A stretch of 64,000 nt of DNA from JAXHTH01 sp034211115. GTDB taxonomy: Bacteria; Planctomycetota; Phycisphaerae; Phycisphaerales; SM1A02. Every line of letters begins with the position of its first letter. Position 1 is the first letter of the stretch. A program made the translations under genes and the position numbers. Below the pieces are notes generated by a model. That model was not told where the DNA came from. It saw nothing but the letters and a program-made list of their open reading frames with translations, and ran no database searches. The stretch spans positions 4,500 to 68,499 of the forward strand of contig JAXHTH010000210.1 of NCBI GenBank assembly GCA_034211115.1, in the 5' to 3' direction. Shown here piece by piece: positions 16,938 to 24,621 of this stretch.

Positions 16938-18004
16938 AGGCCGCTTGGTAGATTGATACCGCGCGGCGAGAGGTGATACGCCTTCGGATTCCGCGCGGCG
17001 GCGAGCGCGGGACCGCCGAGATGAGCGTAAGCAGGCAGCGAGCTGAGCGGGTGGAACATGGGCCGCGTATCAATCCCGTGCCGATCGAACCCGGACATGA
17101 GTTCCCGCTTGTCGATCGCGCATGAGGGATCGACCACGGCAGTGCACATCCAGTACGCGTTGTGCGTGTCGGCCTGATCCGGATTGAGGGTTATGTCCGG
17201 TCGATCGGCAAGGCCCGCGCGATACCAGTCGAAGATCCGGCGCTTGCGATTGAGAAGTTGCTCGATGCGCTCGAGCTGGGCCAGGCCGAACGCGGCCTGG
17301 AGATCGCTCATTGCATAGCGAAGGGCAACCTCGTGATTCCAGAACCAGCGATCGCCCGGTTCGCGACCGTGGTCGGCGAGGGTGAGGCACCGTCGATACA
17401 GGGCTTCATCATCGGTGAGCAGCATGCCGCCCTCGCCCGTGGTGAGCGTCTTGGAGCCGTGGAAGCTGAACACGCTCACCCGGCCGAAGGCGCCGGCGCG
17501 ACGACCTCCCTGGTCGGCGCCGAGCGCTTCGGCGGCGTCTTCGATCACGGCAATCCCGCGTTCGGCCGCGACATTAAGTACCCGCGGCATGTCGGGCATG
17601 TTTCCGTACAGATCGACGGCGATTACCGCTTTCGTGCGCGCGGTGATCGCGCGCTGCAGCGAGTCGGGACAGATGCACCAGTTGGCGGGGTCAATGTCGA
17701 CGAAGACCGGGGCCGCGCCGACGTAAGTGATCGGAGCGGCGGAGGCGATCCAGGTGAGCTCGGGGACGATGACCTCGTCGCCCGCGCCGACGCCGAGCGC
17801 GGCAAGCGCAAGATGAATGGCGGAAGTGCACGAGGGCAGGGCAAGCGCGTAGCGGCGGCCGACCCACGCGGCGAACGCGGACTCGAAACGACGACGAAAC
17901 GCGCCGGCATGCTCGCCCCAGGCATGACGGGCCGCGGCGGCCACACGGGCGACTTCCGCGTCGGTGATCGAAGGACCGGCGAGTGGGATGCGAGACTCGT
18001 TCAC
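16877..18004 (-). CDS. DegT/DnrJ/EryC1/StrS-family sugar aminotransferase, last gene of the nine-gene operon
   Basis: 375 residues from GTG 18004, which overlaps the upstream stop as GTGA like its neighbours; GTG 18016 is an alternative. Family members transaminate keto-sugars on nucleotide carriers with PLP. Motifs: LPSCTSAIHLALAALGVGAG, EVIVPELTWIASA, VIAVDLYGNM, AVIEDAAEALGA, and the Schiff-base lysine in SFHGSKTLTTGEGGML (Lys185 in this numbering). The C-terminal TRPMFHPLSSLPAY and INLPSGLQLSADDV are typical. It probably aminates a keto-sugar made by the dehydratase at the head of the operon. Confidence 0.93.
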   Translation of the reverse strand: MNESRIPLAGPSITDAEVARVAAAARHAWGEHAGAFRRRFESAFAAWVGRRYALALPSCTSAIHLALAALGVGAGDEVIVPELTWIASAAPITYVGAAPVFVDIDPANWCICPDSLQRAITARTKAVIAVDLYGNMPDMPRVLNVAAERGIAVIEDAAEALGADQGGRRAGAFGRVSVFSFHGSKTLTTGEGGMLLTDDEALYRRCLTLADHGREPGDRWFWNHEVALRYAMSDLQAAFGLAQLERIEQLLNRKRRIFDWYRAGLADRPDITLNPDQADTHNAYWMCTAVVDPSCAIDKRELMSGFDRHGIDTRPMFHPLSSLPAYAHLGGPALAAARNPKAYHLSPRGINLPSGLQLSADDVSRVCAAFKTILS

Positions 18005-18795
18005 GGCCGAACACACCTGAGGTAGCCGTCCGGCGCGGCGGTGATCATGAGCTTGGCCGGAATATCGCGATCGATCTCGAACCGTCCGGTGGTCGCAAGA
18101 TACTCATGAACGGCTGTCTTCGGATTGTTGCCGTTGTCCCAGCGCGCATCCGCGAGAAAGCCCGGCGGAAGATCCTGAATGACGGTGTCGAAGACGATGA
18201 GGTAACAACCGGGTGTCACGAGCGGGCCGTAGAGTTGCAGTTCGCGCAGAACGTGATCGTGTGCATGGTGTGAATCCAGAATGACCATCCTGCGATCGTA
18301 TCGATCGGCCAATGCGGCCACTCGCGCGGCGAGGTGCTCGTCGACGGACGAGCCGTCGAGAAGCGTGATGAGCGGGCCAAGCGGATGGCCGAGGATGGCG
18401 CTTCGATTGTGAGGCCGAAGATCGATGTCAATCCCGATCACGCGTCGCTCCCCGCCGAGAAGCTGGAGGAGGGACGCCCAATAGACAAGCGATCCGCCGT
18501 GGGCGATTCCTGTTTCGATGACGAGATCGGGCCGCGTGCGCCAGATGATCTCCTGCGCGGCGAGTAGATCCTGCGGGAACTGAATGATCGGCCGACCGAG
18601 CCAGGTGAAGTTGTATGTATACTTGTGCTGCGACGAGTGCATCATCCAGCGGAGCGAGAGCGCGCGCAGATCGGCATCGCGCGCGAGATCCGATACGTGG
18701 CGGGCGCGTTCGGTCTCGAACCTGCGAACCGGGTCCGGGTCGTTGGCGGGCCGGGCGGCGCTGGGCTCGTGTTGTGTGCGGCCGTCATCAGGCAT
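18001..18795 (-). CDS. CmcI/RmnT-family methyltransferase (cephalosporin hydroxylase family)
   Basis: 264 residues. The sequence GRPIIQFPQDLLAAQEIIW, DLVIETGIAHGGSLVYWASL, RVIGIDIDLRPHN, MVILDSHHAHDHVLREL and YLIVFDTVIQDLP matches the CmcI/rhamnosyl O-methyltransferase family: a Rossmann fold with a SAM site (ETGIAHGGS) and metal-binding acidic residues. Members are annotated as cephalosporin hydroxylase, but many are O-methyltransferases in surface-glycan loci, which fits here better. It overlaps the upstream aminotransferase by 8 nt (ATGCCTGA) and the downstream gene by 4. Confidence 0.87.
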   Translation of the reverse strand: MPDDGRTQHEPSAARPANDPDPVRRFETERARHVSDLARDADLRALSLRWMMHSSQHKYTYNFTWLGRPIIQFPQDLLAAQEIIWRTRPDLVIETGIAHGGSLVYWASLLQLLGGERRVIGIDIDLRPHNRSAILGHPLGPLITLLDGSSVDEHLAARVAALADRYDRRMVILDSHHAHDHVLRELQLYGPLVTPGCYLIVFDTVIQDLPPGFLADARWDNGNNPKTAVHEYLATTGRFEIDRDIPAKLMITAAPDGYLRCVRP

Positions 18796-19963
18796 GGGAA
18801 GAGCCGACCGGAGCGCGGGCGGCGGTGCGGTGGATCAGGTGTCGGATGCGCTCGAGGGCGTACTCGATGCGCTCAAGCGGCTCGGCGCCGATGGCGATGC
18901 GGATGCGGGTATCGCAGTCAGGCCCGTAGCCGAGACCGGGAACGGAGCTGATACGCTCGTCTTCGAGAAGGCGATCGCAGAAATCTCTCGAGGAGAGAAC
19001 CGAGGGAACGATGCTCACGAAGAAGTAGAACGTGCCGGCGCCGGGCGCGTGCACGAGGTCGAGGGCGCCAAGGAGACGGGTGACGTGAGCGCGAAGGGCC
19101 ATGAGGGAGGCGATCTGCGGTCGCGTCGCGGCAAGCAGACGCTCGAAGTGGGCGGCGATGTAATGCTGGAGAATCGTCGGGGCGCAGGTGATGCAATGCT
19201 GATTGAGCTTCAACATACGATCGATAAGCTCGGCGCGGGCGATGACGTATCCGATGCGCCAGCCGGAGAGGCCGAAGGTCTTCGAGGTCGAGCCGACGAC
19301 GATGGTGTGGTGCAGGGACGGATCGAGCGTCGCCGCGGACTGGAAAAGACCCTCCGGGGCGAACTCGGCGTATGCCTCATCAATGAGGAGGCTGGTGTTG
19401 TGGCGTTCGGCGAGGCGGTGGAGACATCGAAGATCGGAGGGTGTGAGGATGCGCCCGGTCGGGTTGGTCGGATGACTGAGGACGATGAGCGGCGTGCGCG
19501 AGCCGAGGAAACGCTCGTAGTGATCCAGCGGGGTGTCGGGAGCGGGCATCACGGGTCGGGCGTGGCAGAGGCGAGCCTGCGCCGCGTAGCTGACCCAGGC
19601 GGGCTGGGGAATGAGAACCTCATCGGCCGGGCGGAGAAGACTCATCATCGCGAAGAGGATGGCGATCTTCGAGCCGGCGGTGACAAGAAGTTCGCGGTCG
19701 GGATCAATCGTGACCCCAAAGTATGTGTCATAATAATCGGCAATACAGCGGCGCAGCTCGGGAAGGCCACGCGACTCCGAGTAATGACAGCTCTGAGGGA
19801 AGGGCACCGACGCGAAGGCGGGAAACGGGAGATCGAAGCGGGCCTCGCCGAGCGAGAGAACGATCACGTCGACGCCGCGCCGCGTGAGTTCATAGACGCG
19901 CGTGTTGCAGCGAATGGATTCGGCTTCCTCGAGCTGGGGGAGCATATCGGGAGAATCAGGCAT
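18788..19963 (-). CDS. PLP aminotransferase class I/II (aspartate-aminotransferase fold)
   Basis: 391 residues from ATG 19963. PLP-binding signature: Lys228 in STSKTFGLSGWRIGY, Asn167 in SHPTNPTGR, Asp195 in LLIDEAYAEF and Arg236. The N-terminal sequence VIVLSLGEARFDLP and SESRGLPELRRCIADYY are typical of the fold-type I aspartate-aminotransferase group. The substrate is unknown: an amino acid or a keto-acid linked to the glycan modification. The long ORF upstream (to 20224) is read-through of the amidohydrolase region and is rejected; the chosen ATG overlaps the amidohydrolase stop by 8 nt. Confidence 0.9.
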   Translation of the reverse strand: MPDSPDMLPQLEEAESIRCNTRVYELTRRGVDVIVLSLGEARFDLPFPAFASVPFPQSCHYSESRGLPELRRCIADYYDTYFGVTIDPDRELLVTAGSKIAILFAMMSLLRPADEVLIPQPAWVSYAAQARLCHARPVMPAPDTPLDHYERFLGSRTPLIVLSHPTNPTGRILTPSDLRCLHRLAERHNTSLLIDEAYAEFAPEGLFQSAATLDPSLHHTIVVGSTSKTFGLSGWRIGYVIARAELIDRMLKLNQHCITCAPTILQHYIAAHFERLLAATRPQIASLMALRAHVTRLLGALDLVHAPGAGTFYFFVSIVPSVLSSRDFCDRLLEDERISSVPGLGYGPDCDTRIRIAIGAEPLERIEYALERIRHLIHRTAARAPVGSSHA

Positions 19964-20747
19964 TGAACATGTGGGGCACGGCGCGAGGGCGAACGAAACC
20001 CGGCCAGAGACGGGCGGCGTTGTCGAGCAGGATGGCGGCGAGGGCGCCCGGAGCGACACCGACGGCACGGGCGAGCCGAACCGACTCGGCGAGCTGAGGT
20101 CGCGGATCGGCCGAAGGCCAGTCGCTTCCGAAGAGGAGGCGCCGGGGGCGGGTCTGAAGATAGACGGTGAATGGTTTGAGCGCGTCGGAGTCCTTATAAT
20201 AAGACATCGTGACCGCGAAGTCATAGAGCACGTTGGGAAGCGATGCCGTATGCGCGCGGAACGCCCAGGACTGGTACCCGCCGGCGTGCGTGGCGATGAT
20301 CGGTGTCTCGGGCAGCGCCCGGGCGAGCGCGATGATCAGCGGCAGGCTGATTTCATAATCCAGGCTGGTGCCCCAGGGGTAACAGTGGACGATGAGGCCG
20401 GCGACCGGCGGATCATGGGTGAGAAGCCGTTCGCCGAGGGGCGGGATGCGGTCGGCGGTGAGACGTGCGAGAACGGGGTGGATCTTGTACCAACCGCTGC
20501 GGCGCGCCCAGTCGGGCAGATCATCGTCAATGGGATAGAAAGGAACGGGTTGCAGCGCGGGCGGCAGCGCGTCGAGATGCGTATCGACAAAGCCGAGTTC
20601 CTCGCGCGTATTGAGAATCAGATTCGCGCCGATCATCTCGGGATGGGCCTCGGCGTGTGCGCGCAGGCGGTCCAGCCCATCCTGGTCCGGCGAGGGAAGA
20701 TGAAGATGATCGTCGAAGAAGGGGAGTGTGAGTTCAGGGTCGTTCAT
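19956..20747 (-). CDS. Amidohydrolase-2-family TIM-barrel metal-dependent hydrolase
   Basis: 263 residues. Metal-ligand pattern of the amidohydrolase superfamily: HLH at residues 14-16, HCYPWG (His121), IIATHAGGYQ (His154) and LLFGSDWPSADPRPQ (Asp209). WYKIHP near residue 86 is also typical of the family (Pfam Amidohydro_2). These enzymes hydrolyse amides or esters or decarboxylate. An amidohydrolase between an ATP-grasp ligase and an aminotransferase suggests that an amide-linked intermediate is formed and then cut; this is inference. It overlaps the ATP-grasp gene by 4 nt. Confidence 0.85.
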   Translation of the reverse strand: MNDPELTLPFFDDHLHLPSPDQDGLDRLRAHAEAHPEMIGANLILNTREELGFVDTHLDALPPALQPVPFYPIDDDLPDWARRSGWYKIHPVLARLTADRIPPLGERLLTHDPPVAGLIVHCYPWGTSLDYEISLPLIIALARALPETPIIATHAGGYQSWAFRAHTASLPNVLYDFAVTMSYYKDSDALKPFTVYLQTRPRRLLFGSDWPSADPRPQLAESVRLARAVGVAPGALAAILLDNAARLWPGFVRPRAVPHMFNA

Positions 20748-21931
20748 GCGTACTCAACATGAATAAGCTGTCGGAGGCGGGCGGCGCGGGCCTCGACACG
20801 ATCGCGTGTCTCGTCCAGGGCGATGAAGTAGGCGCCGCGATCGGTGTCGTCGGTGGGCGAGGTGATCGTATCGCCGGGCCGGTAGGGAATGTCGAGGACA
20901 TGGGCGAGGCGCCGGCGACGCGCGTCGGCAGCGCCGTGCACGGCGCGGACGCGGCCGGGCGGAAAGCGGAAGAACTCGAGCACGGCGGCGCGAGAGGCGA
21001 CGGACGGATCGGCGGGGGAGTCTCCCAGCAGACGGCGCAGCAGCAGGATATAAGGATCGACGCCGCTCACGTGCGGGACGATGGTGGAGGCGACGCCGTG
21101 CCCGCCGCCGCGCGCGGCGACTTCGATGAGGTAGGGAGCACCGGCGCGCAGACGGAACTCGGCATGGGTGAGCCCGTCGACGAGGCCGAGGGTGCGGGCG
21201 ACGACGCAGGCCGCGTCGTGAACGGAACGAAGCGTGTCGCCGTTGAGGCAAGTGGGATACGCGAGTCGGCGGGCGACGCAGGGCAGATCGGCATAATGCG
21301 CCTTTTCCGAAACGGCGAGCACGTGATGACGGCCGCCCAGGGCGAGCCCCTCCACCGTGAGCTCGGGGCCGGCGATGTACTCCTCGACGAGGATGACATC
21401 GCGCGAGCGGGTGAGACAATCGTCAAAGCGGCGACGAAGCAGGTCTTCAGTGTGAATGCAGAAGACGCCGACAGAAGACTGGGAGGCGACAGGCTTGATG
21501 ACGACGGGATATCCGAGGCTCCGCGCGGCATCGCACGCTTCCGAGCATGAACGAGCCGTGCGGTGGCGGGGCAGGGGAACACCGGCATCGCGCAGCGCGC
21601 TTCGCATGATGCGCTTGTCAGTGAAGCGGAGGGCGACATCGGGTCGAATGCCGGGCCGGCCGAGCGCGTCGTTCAGAGCGGCGACCACGGGCACGGCGCG
21701 ATCCGTCTGGTCGGAGATGACGAGATCGACCGCTTCGCGACGGGCGATCGAAAGAAGGGCGTGTGCGTCATGCATGTCGACGGCGCGGAAGACGTGGGCG
21801 CAGGAGCGGCCCGGGGCGTCGGGATTGCGATCGGTGACAACGGTGCGCAGCCCCAGTGCGATCGCGCGCTGGATCAGGGGGAGTTGCCATCGTCCGCCGC
21901 CGATGATCATGACGGTGGAGGTCGCGGTCAT
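20744..21931 (-). CDS. ATP-grasp carboxylate-amine ligase-like protein
   Basis: 395 residues from ATG 21931 with GAGG upstream; the longer frame to 22387 is antisense-type read-through. The N-terminal pre-ATP-grasp Rossmann half has VMIIGGGRWQLPLIQRAIAL and VVTDRNPDAPG. The ATP-grasp half has RSLGYPVVIKPVASQSSVGV, VEEYIAGPELTVEGLALGG, HAEFRLRAGAPYLIEVAARG and GGGHG. It probably ligates a carboxylate to an amine or ammonia with ATP. The protein is followed by an amidohydrolase and preceded by a methyltransferase, each overlapping by 4 nt. Substrate unknown. Confidence 0.87.
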   Translation of the reverse strand: MTATSTVMIIGGGRWQLPLIQRAIALGLRTVVTDRNPDAPGRSCAHVFRAVDMHDAHALLSIARREAVDLVISDQTDRAVPVVAALNDALGRPGIRPDVALRFTDKRIMRSALRDAGVPLPRHRTARSCSEACDAARSLGYPVVIKPVASQSSVGVFCIHTEDLLRRRFDDCLTRSRDVILVEEYIAGPELTVEGLALGGRHHVLAVSEKAHYADLPCVARRLAYPTCLNGDTLRSVHDAACVVARTLGLVDGLTHAEFRLRAGAPYLIEVAARGGGHGVASTIVPHVSGVDPYILLLRRLLGDSPADPSVASRAAVLEFFRFPPGRVRAVHGAADARRRRLAHVLDIPYRPGDTITSPTDDTDRGAYFIALDETRDRVEARAARLRQLIHVEYA

Positions 21932-22962
21932 CGCGCACCTCGCTTGCGCGCGAAGAGAAAGAGGCTGTCGCCGTATCCGAGGCGCTGCGCGAGCAGACCA
22001 TCGAAGAAGACAGCCCAGAGGAGGCGGAGTTGATAATTGCGGATGAAGCGCGCGCCGGACGGGGCGGGGAACGTGCCGAGGAGCGTGCGAAGGATGCGTT
22101 GAAGGAGAGGATGAAGGTGATAGAGAAGCTCCCCGCGGTTGCGCAGGTCGAGAATCTCCAGGCGCTGCCGGCGGGCGAGGCGGGTGAGCGACGAGCGGTT
22201 GAACCAGCGGAGGTGCCCAAGCTTCTGGCGGGGATCGCTGAGAAGGCGCCATCGCGCGCCGAGCCGGCGCGCCTTGGCCGAATCGAGATCCGGGGTGGAG
22301 AGGCAGAGCACGCCGCCGGGCGCGAGAAGGCGGACGGCGCGGGTCAGGTCGGGCCGGAAGTCGAGCAGGTGCTCGATGATGAAGCACATCGTGATGATGT
22401 CGAAGCGCTCTGACAGATCGACATCGAAGACATCGCCGGTCGTAATAAGAGGCGCGATGTCCGGGGGCGCGGCCTGGCGCGCATCGGGATCGATGTCGAC
22501 GCCGCGGAGGCGGGCGGCCGGGCGCAGGCGGCGGAAGGCGCCGAGGAGCCGGCCGGTGCTGCAGCCGATGTCGAGGATGGCCGGCTCGGCGCGCCGTGGA
22601 GACAGGAAGTGCAGGCAGCGGCGCGCGACGAACTCGTAATAGAGGCCGTGCCGGGCGTAGAGCGTTTCGAGGTTGCGGAAGAACAGCCTGCCCGTGTTGG
22701 GATTCGGAAAGGTTTTCGAGAAGACGCGGTCCTCGAGGTAGAGTTCATCGAGATCGCGCGGCGTGGGCGGGGGCTGCATGATCGCCAGCCCGCAGTTACG
22801 GCAGCGCAGCACATCGAACGATGTAATACGCCGGGAGAAGTTGGCGTCGGCGACATGCGCGTGGGGGTCGAACGCCGCCCCGCCGCAGAGAGGACAGACA
22901 GGCCCGGGAGACGAAGCGCTCGCGTGGGCGGTGTCGGGGAATGTCGCGAGGCGGCTGTGCAT
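21928..22962 (-). CDS. Class I SAM-dependent methyltransferase with N-terminal zinc ribbon
   Basis: 344 residues from ATG 22962. Zinc ribbon CPLCGG (Cys23/26) and CRNCGL (Cys54/57), then a class I methyltransferase core: ILDIGCSTGRLLGAF (129-143), acidic loop RGVDIDPDA, ITMCFIIEHLLDF and LLAPGGVLCLSTPD. It belongs to the group of methyltransferases frequent in polysaccharide clusters; the methylated atom is unknown. The start codon lies 7 nt after the RmlC-like stop; ATG 22995 is an alternative that would overlap. Confidence 0.88.
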   Translation of the reverse strand: MHSRLATFPDTAHASASSPGPVCPLCGGAAFDPHAHVADANFSRRITSFDVLRCRNCGLAIMQPPPTPRDLDELYLEDRVFSKTFPNPNTGRLFFRNLETLYARHGLYYEFVARRCLHFLSPRRAEPAILDIGCSTGRLLGAFRRLRPAARLRGVDIDPDARQAAPPDIAPLITTGDVFDVDLSERFDIITMCFIIEHLLDFRPDLTRAVRLLAPGGVLCLSTPDLDSAKARRLGARWRLLSDPRQKLGHLRWFNRSSLTRLARRQRLEILDLRNRGELLYHLHPLLQRILRTLLGTFPAPSGARFIRNYQLRLLWAVFFDGLLAQRLGYGDSLFLFARKRGAR

Positions 22963-22969
22963 GATCGTC

Positions 22970-23449
22970 TTACCGGCAGGCGAGAGACCAGTCATACGGA
23001 ATGTGGTTGCGGACCGGATCGAGGCGGTCGGTGCGATCGGCCTGCGGATCGTGCGGGTGCGTGCAGCAGTTTGCGACGATGGCACAGGGGTCGGTCAGAC
23101 CCTTGAAGCCGTTCCACACGCCGGGAGGGATCTGGACGAGGACGTAATCATCAGGCCCCGGAAAGAGCTCCATGACCGCGCCGCGGGTGGGCGAATTCGC
23201 GCGCTCATCGTACAGGGCCAGCTTGATGCGTCCGAAGATGCAGGCGTAATTGAGTGTCATCTCGCGGTGACGATGCCAGCCCTTGATGACGTGGCGGTAG
23301 ACGGTCGAGAAGTAGATCTCCCCGAAGCCAATAAAGTGCGGGTCATCGGCCCGGAGCATGTGCATCACCGTGCCGCGCTCGTCGGGGATACGGCGGAGAG
23401 GAACGACGCGGACGCCGTCGATTGTCGAGGGGCCGGTCGACGGGTTCAT
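22970..23449 (-). CDS. RmlC-like nucleotide-sugar 3,5-epimerase (cupin)
   Basis: 159 residues. RmlC-like cupin: RRIPDERGTVMHMLRADD, YFSTVYRHVIKGWHRHREMT with the catalytic-type His (GWHRH), RIKLALYDERANSPTRG, YVLVQIPPGVWNGFKGL and LDPVRNHIPYDW. The usual His of the AHGF motif is replaced by Asn in WNGF, so the enzyme may epimerise a different position or act as an isomerase. Substrate probably the keto-sugar made by the dehydratase and C-methyltransferase. Overlaps the C-methyltransferase by 4 nt. Confidence 0.86.
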   Translation of the reverse strand: MNPSTGPSTIDGVRVVPLRRIPDERGTVMHMLRADDPHFIGFGEIYFSTVYRHVIKGWHRHREMTLNYACIFGRIKLALYDERANSPTRGAVMELFPGPDDYVLVQIPPGVWNGFKGLTDPCAIVANCCTHPHDPQADRTDRLDPVRNHIPYDWSLACR

Positions 23450-24621
23450 ATCAGGCGCAGCTCGGGTATGGGGACGATGAAGCGCCCGCCGCGCTGAAGA
23501 TAAGGAGCATTGCGTCGGCAGATCTCATCGGCGATGTTCCAGGGGAAGAGAAGACAGGCGTCGGGTGACTCCTCCATGAGCATGTCCGGCGCGACGACGG
23601 GCTGGCCGGTGCCGGGAATATAACGTCCCTGCTTGTGCGGGCTCACATCGGCGATCCAGGGAATGCGATCCGGGCCGAGTTGAAGTCGATTGAGAAGAAC
23701 GACCGCCTTTGCGGCGGCCCCGAAGCCGCCGACGGCCTCGAAGCGGTCGAGGGCGGCGAGAAGGTCCGCGAGGATCGTCTGCACGCGTGCGCCGAAGGCG
23801 TGATACGGGGCGTCGTCGAAGAGACCGAGGCGGCGCTCGTCCTCGCACGTGCGGTCCGCCTGCGCCTGGTCCCCGCGGTGGGCGATCTGAACGTGAAGCG
23901 ATCCGCCATGGATCGGGATCTCATGAAGCGCCGTGATGACGAGATCGTGCGCGTTGAACAGGCGACGAAGCGCCGACACCGAGTAGTAGCTGTAGTGCTC
24001 GTGATAGATCGTGTCGAAGGCGCCGGAGTCGAGCAGGCGAAGGACGTAGGGAACCTCGACGTGGGCCGCGCCGTCGTCGGCGAGCAGGATGCGCATGCCT
24101 TCGGCGAGTTCGTGGGGATCGGGGACGTGGGCGAGCACGTTGTTGGCGAAGATGACATCCGCGGCGCCGAACGCGCGGCGGATCGCGCGGGCGGTGCGGG
24201 GATTGAAATAGTCGCAGCGGGTGGGCACGCCGTCGGCGAGGGCGGCGGCGGCGACGTTCTCCGCGGGATCGATGCCGAGCACACGCGCGCCGCGCGCAAT
24301 GGCGTGCCTGAGAAGAGAGCCGTCGTTGGAGGCGATCTCGACGACGCGTTGACCGGGGCGGACGAAACGCTCCACGAGCCGATGCGCCTGCGCGACCATC
24401 GTCTGTGACTGGCCGGAGAAGTAGCGGTAGTCGCGGAAGAGCAGGTCGGGCGGGGTGGATTCGGTGAGCTGCATGAGCGAGCAGTCGCGGCAGAAGACGG
24501 CCTTCAGCGGGCGGCGCGGCGCCGGTTCATCGGGATGGGTGAGCAGGTTGTTGGCCAGCGGCATGGTGCCGAGGTCGATCACCTCCCCCAGCGAATGACC
24601 GCCGCAGAGCCGGCAGGTCAC
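23446..24621 (-). CDS. NDP-sugar C-methyltransferase (TylCIII/NovU/EvaC type)
   Basis: 391 residues from GTG 24621 (GTGA overlap with the dehydratase stop). Three-part architecture of the family: an N-terminal zinc site (CRLCGG, Cys3/6; FCRDCSL, Cys44/47), SAM domain with VVEIASNDGSLLRHA (93-107) and VIFANNVLAHVPD, then the C-terminal lobe with DTIYHEHYSYYS, GGSLHVQIAH, GGFGAAAKAVVLLNRL and DVSPHKQGRYIPGTGQPV. Family members add a branch methyl group to C3 (or C5) of NDP-4-keto-deoxysugars. With the dehydratase and RmlC-like protein it forms a plausible branched-sugar module. Confidence 0.92.
   Translation of the reverse strand: MTCRLCGGHSLGEVIDLGTMPLANNLLTHPDEPAPRRPLKAVFCRDCSLMQLTESTPPDLLFRDYRYFSGQSQTMVAQAHRLVERFVRPGQRVVEIASNDGSLLRHAIARGARVLGIDPAENVAAAALADGVPTRCDYFNPRTARAIRRAFGAADVIFANNVLAHVPDPHELAEGMRILLADDGAAHVEVPYVLRLLDSGAFDTIYHEHYSYYSVSALRRLFNAHDLVITALHEIPIHGGSLHVQIAHRGDQAQADRTCEDERRLGLFDDAPYHAFGARVQTILADLLAALDRFEAVGGFGAAAKAVVLLNRLQLGPDRIPWIADVSPHKQGRYIPGTGQPVVAPDMLMEESPDACLLFPWNIADEICRRNAPYLQRGGRFIVPIPELRLI

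Noticed and set aside
18584..19966. 460-codon plus-strand frame
   Set aside because: Antisense to the class I/II aminotransferase and CmcI-type genes, both with conserved active-site motifs.
23635..24408. 257-codon plus-strand frame in the C-methyltransferase gene
   Set aside because: Shadow frame of a gene with complete family motifs on the minus strand.
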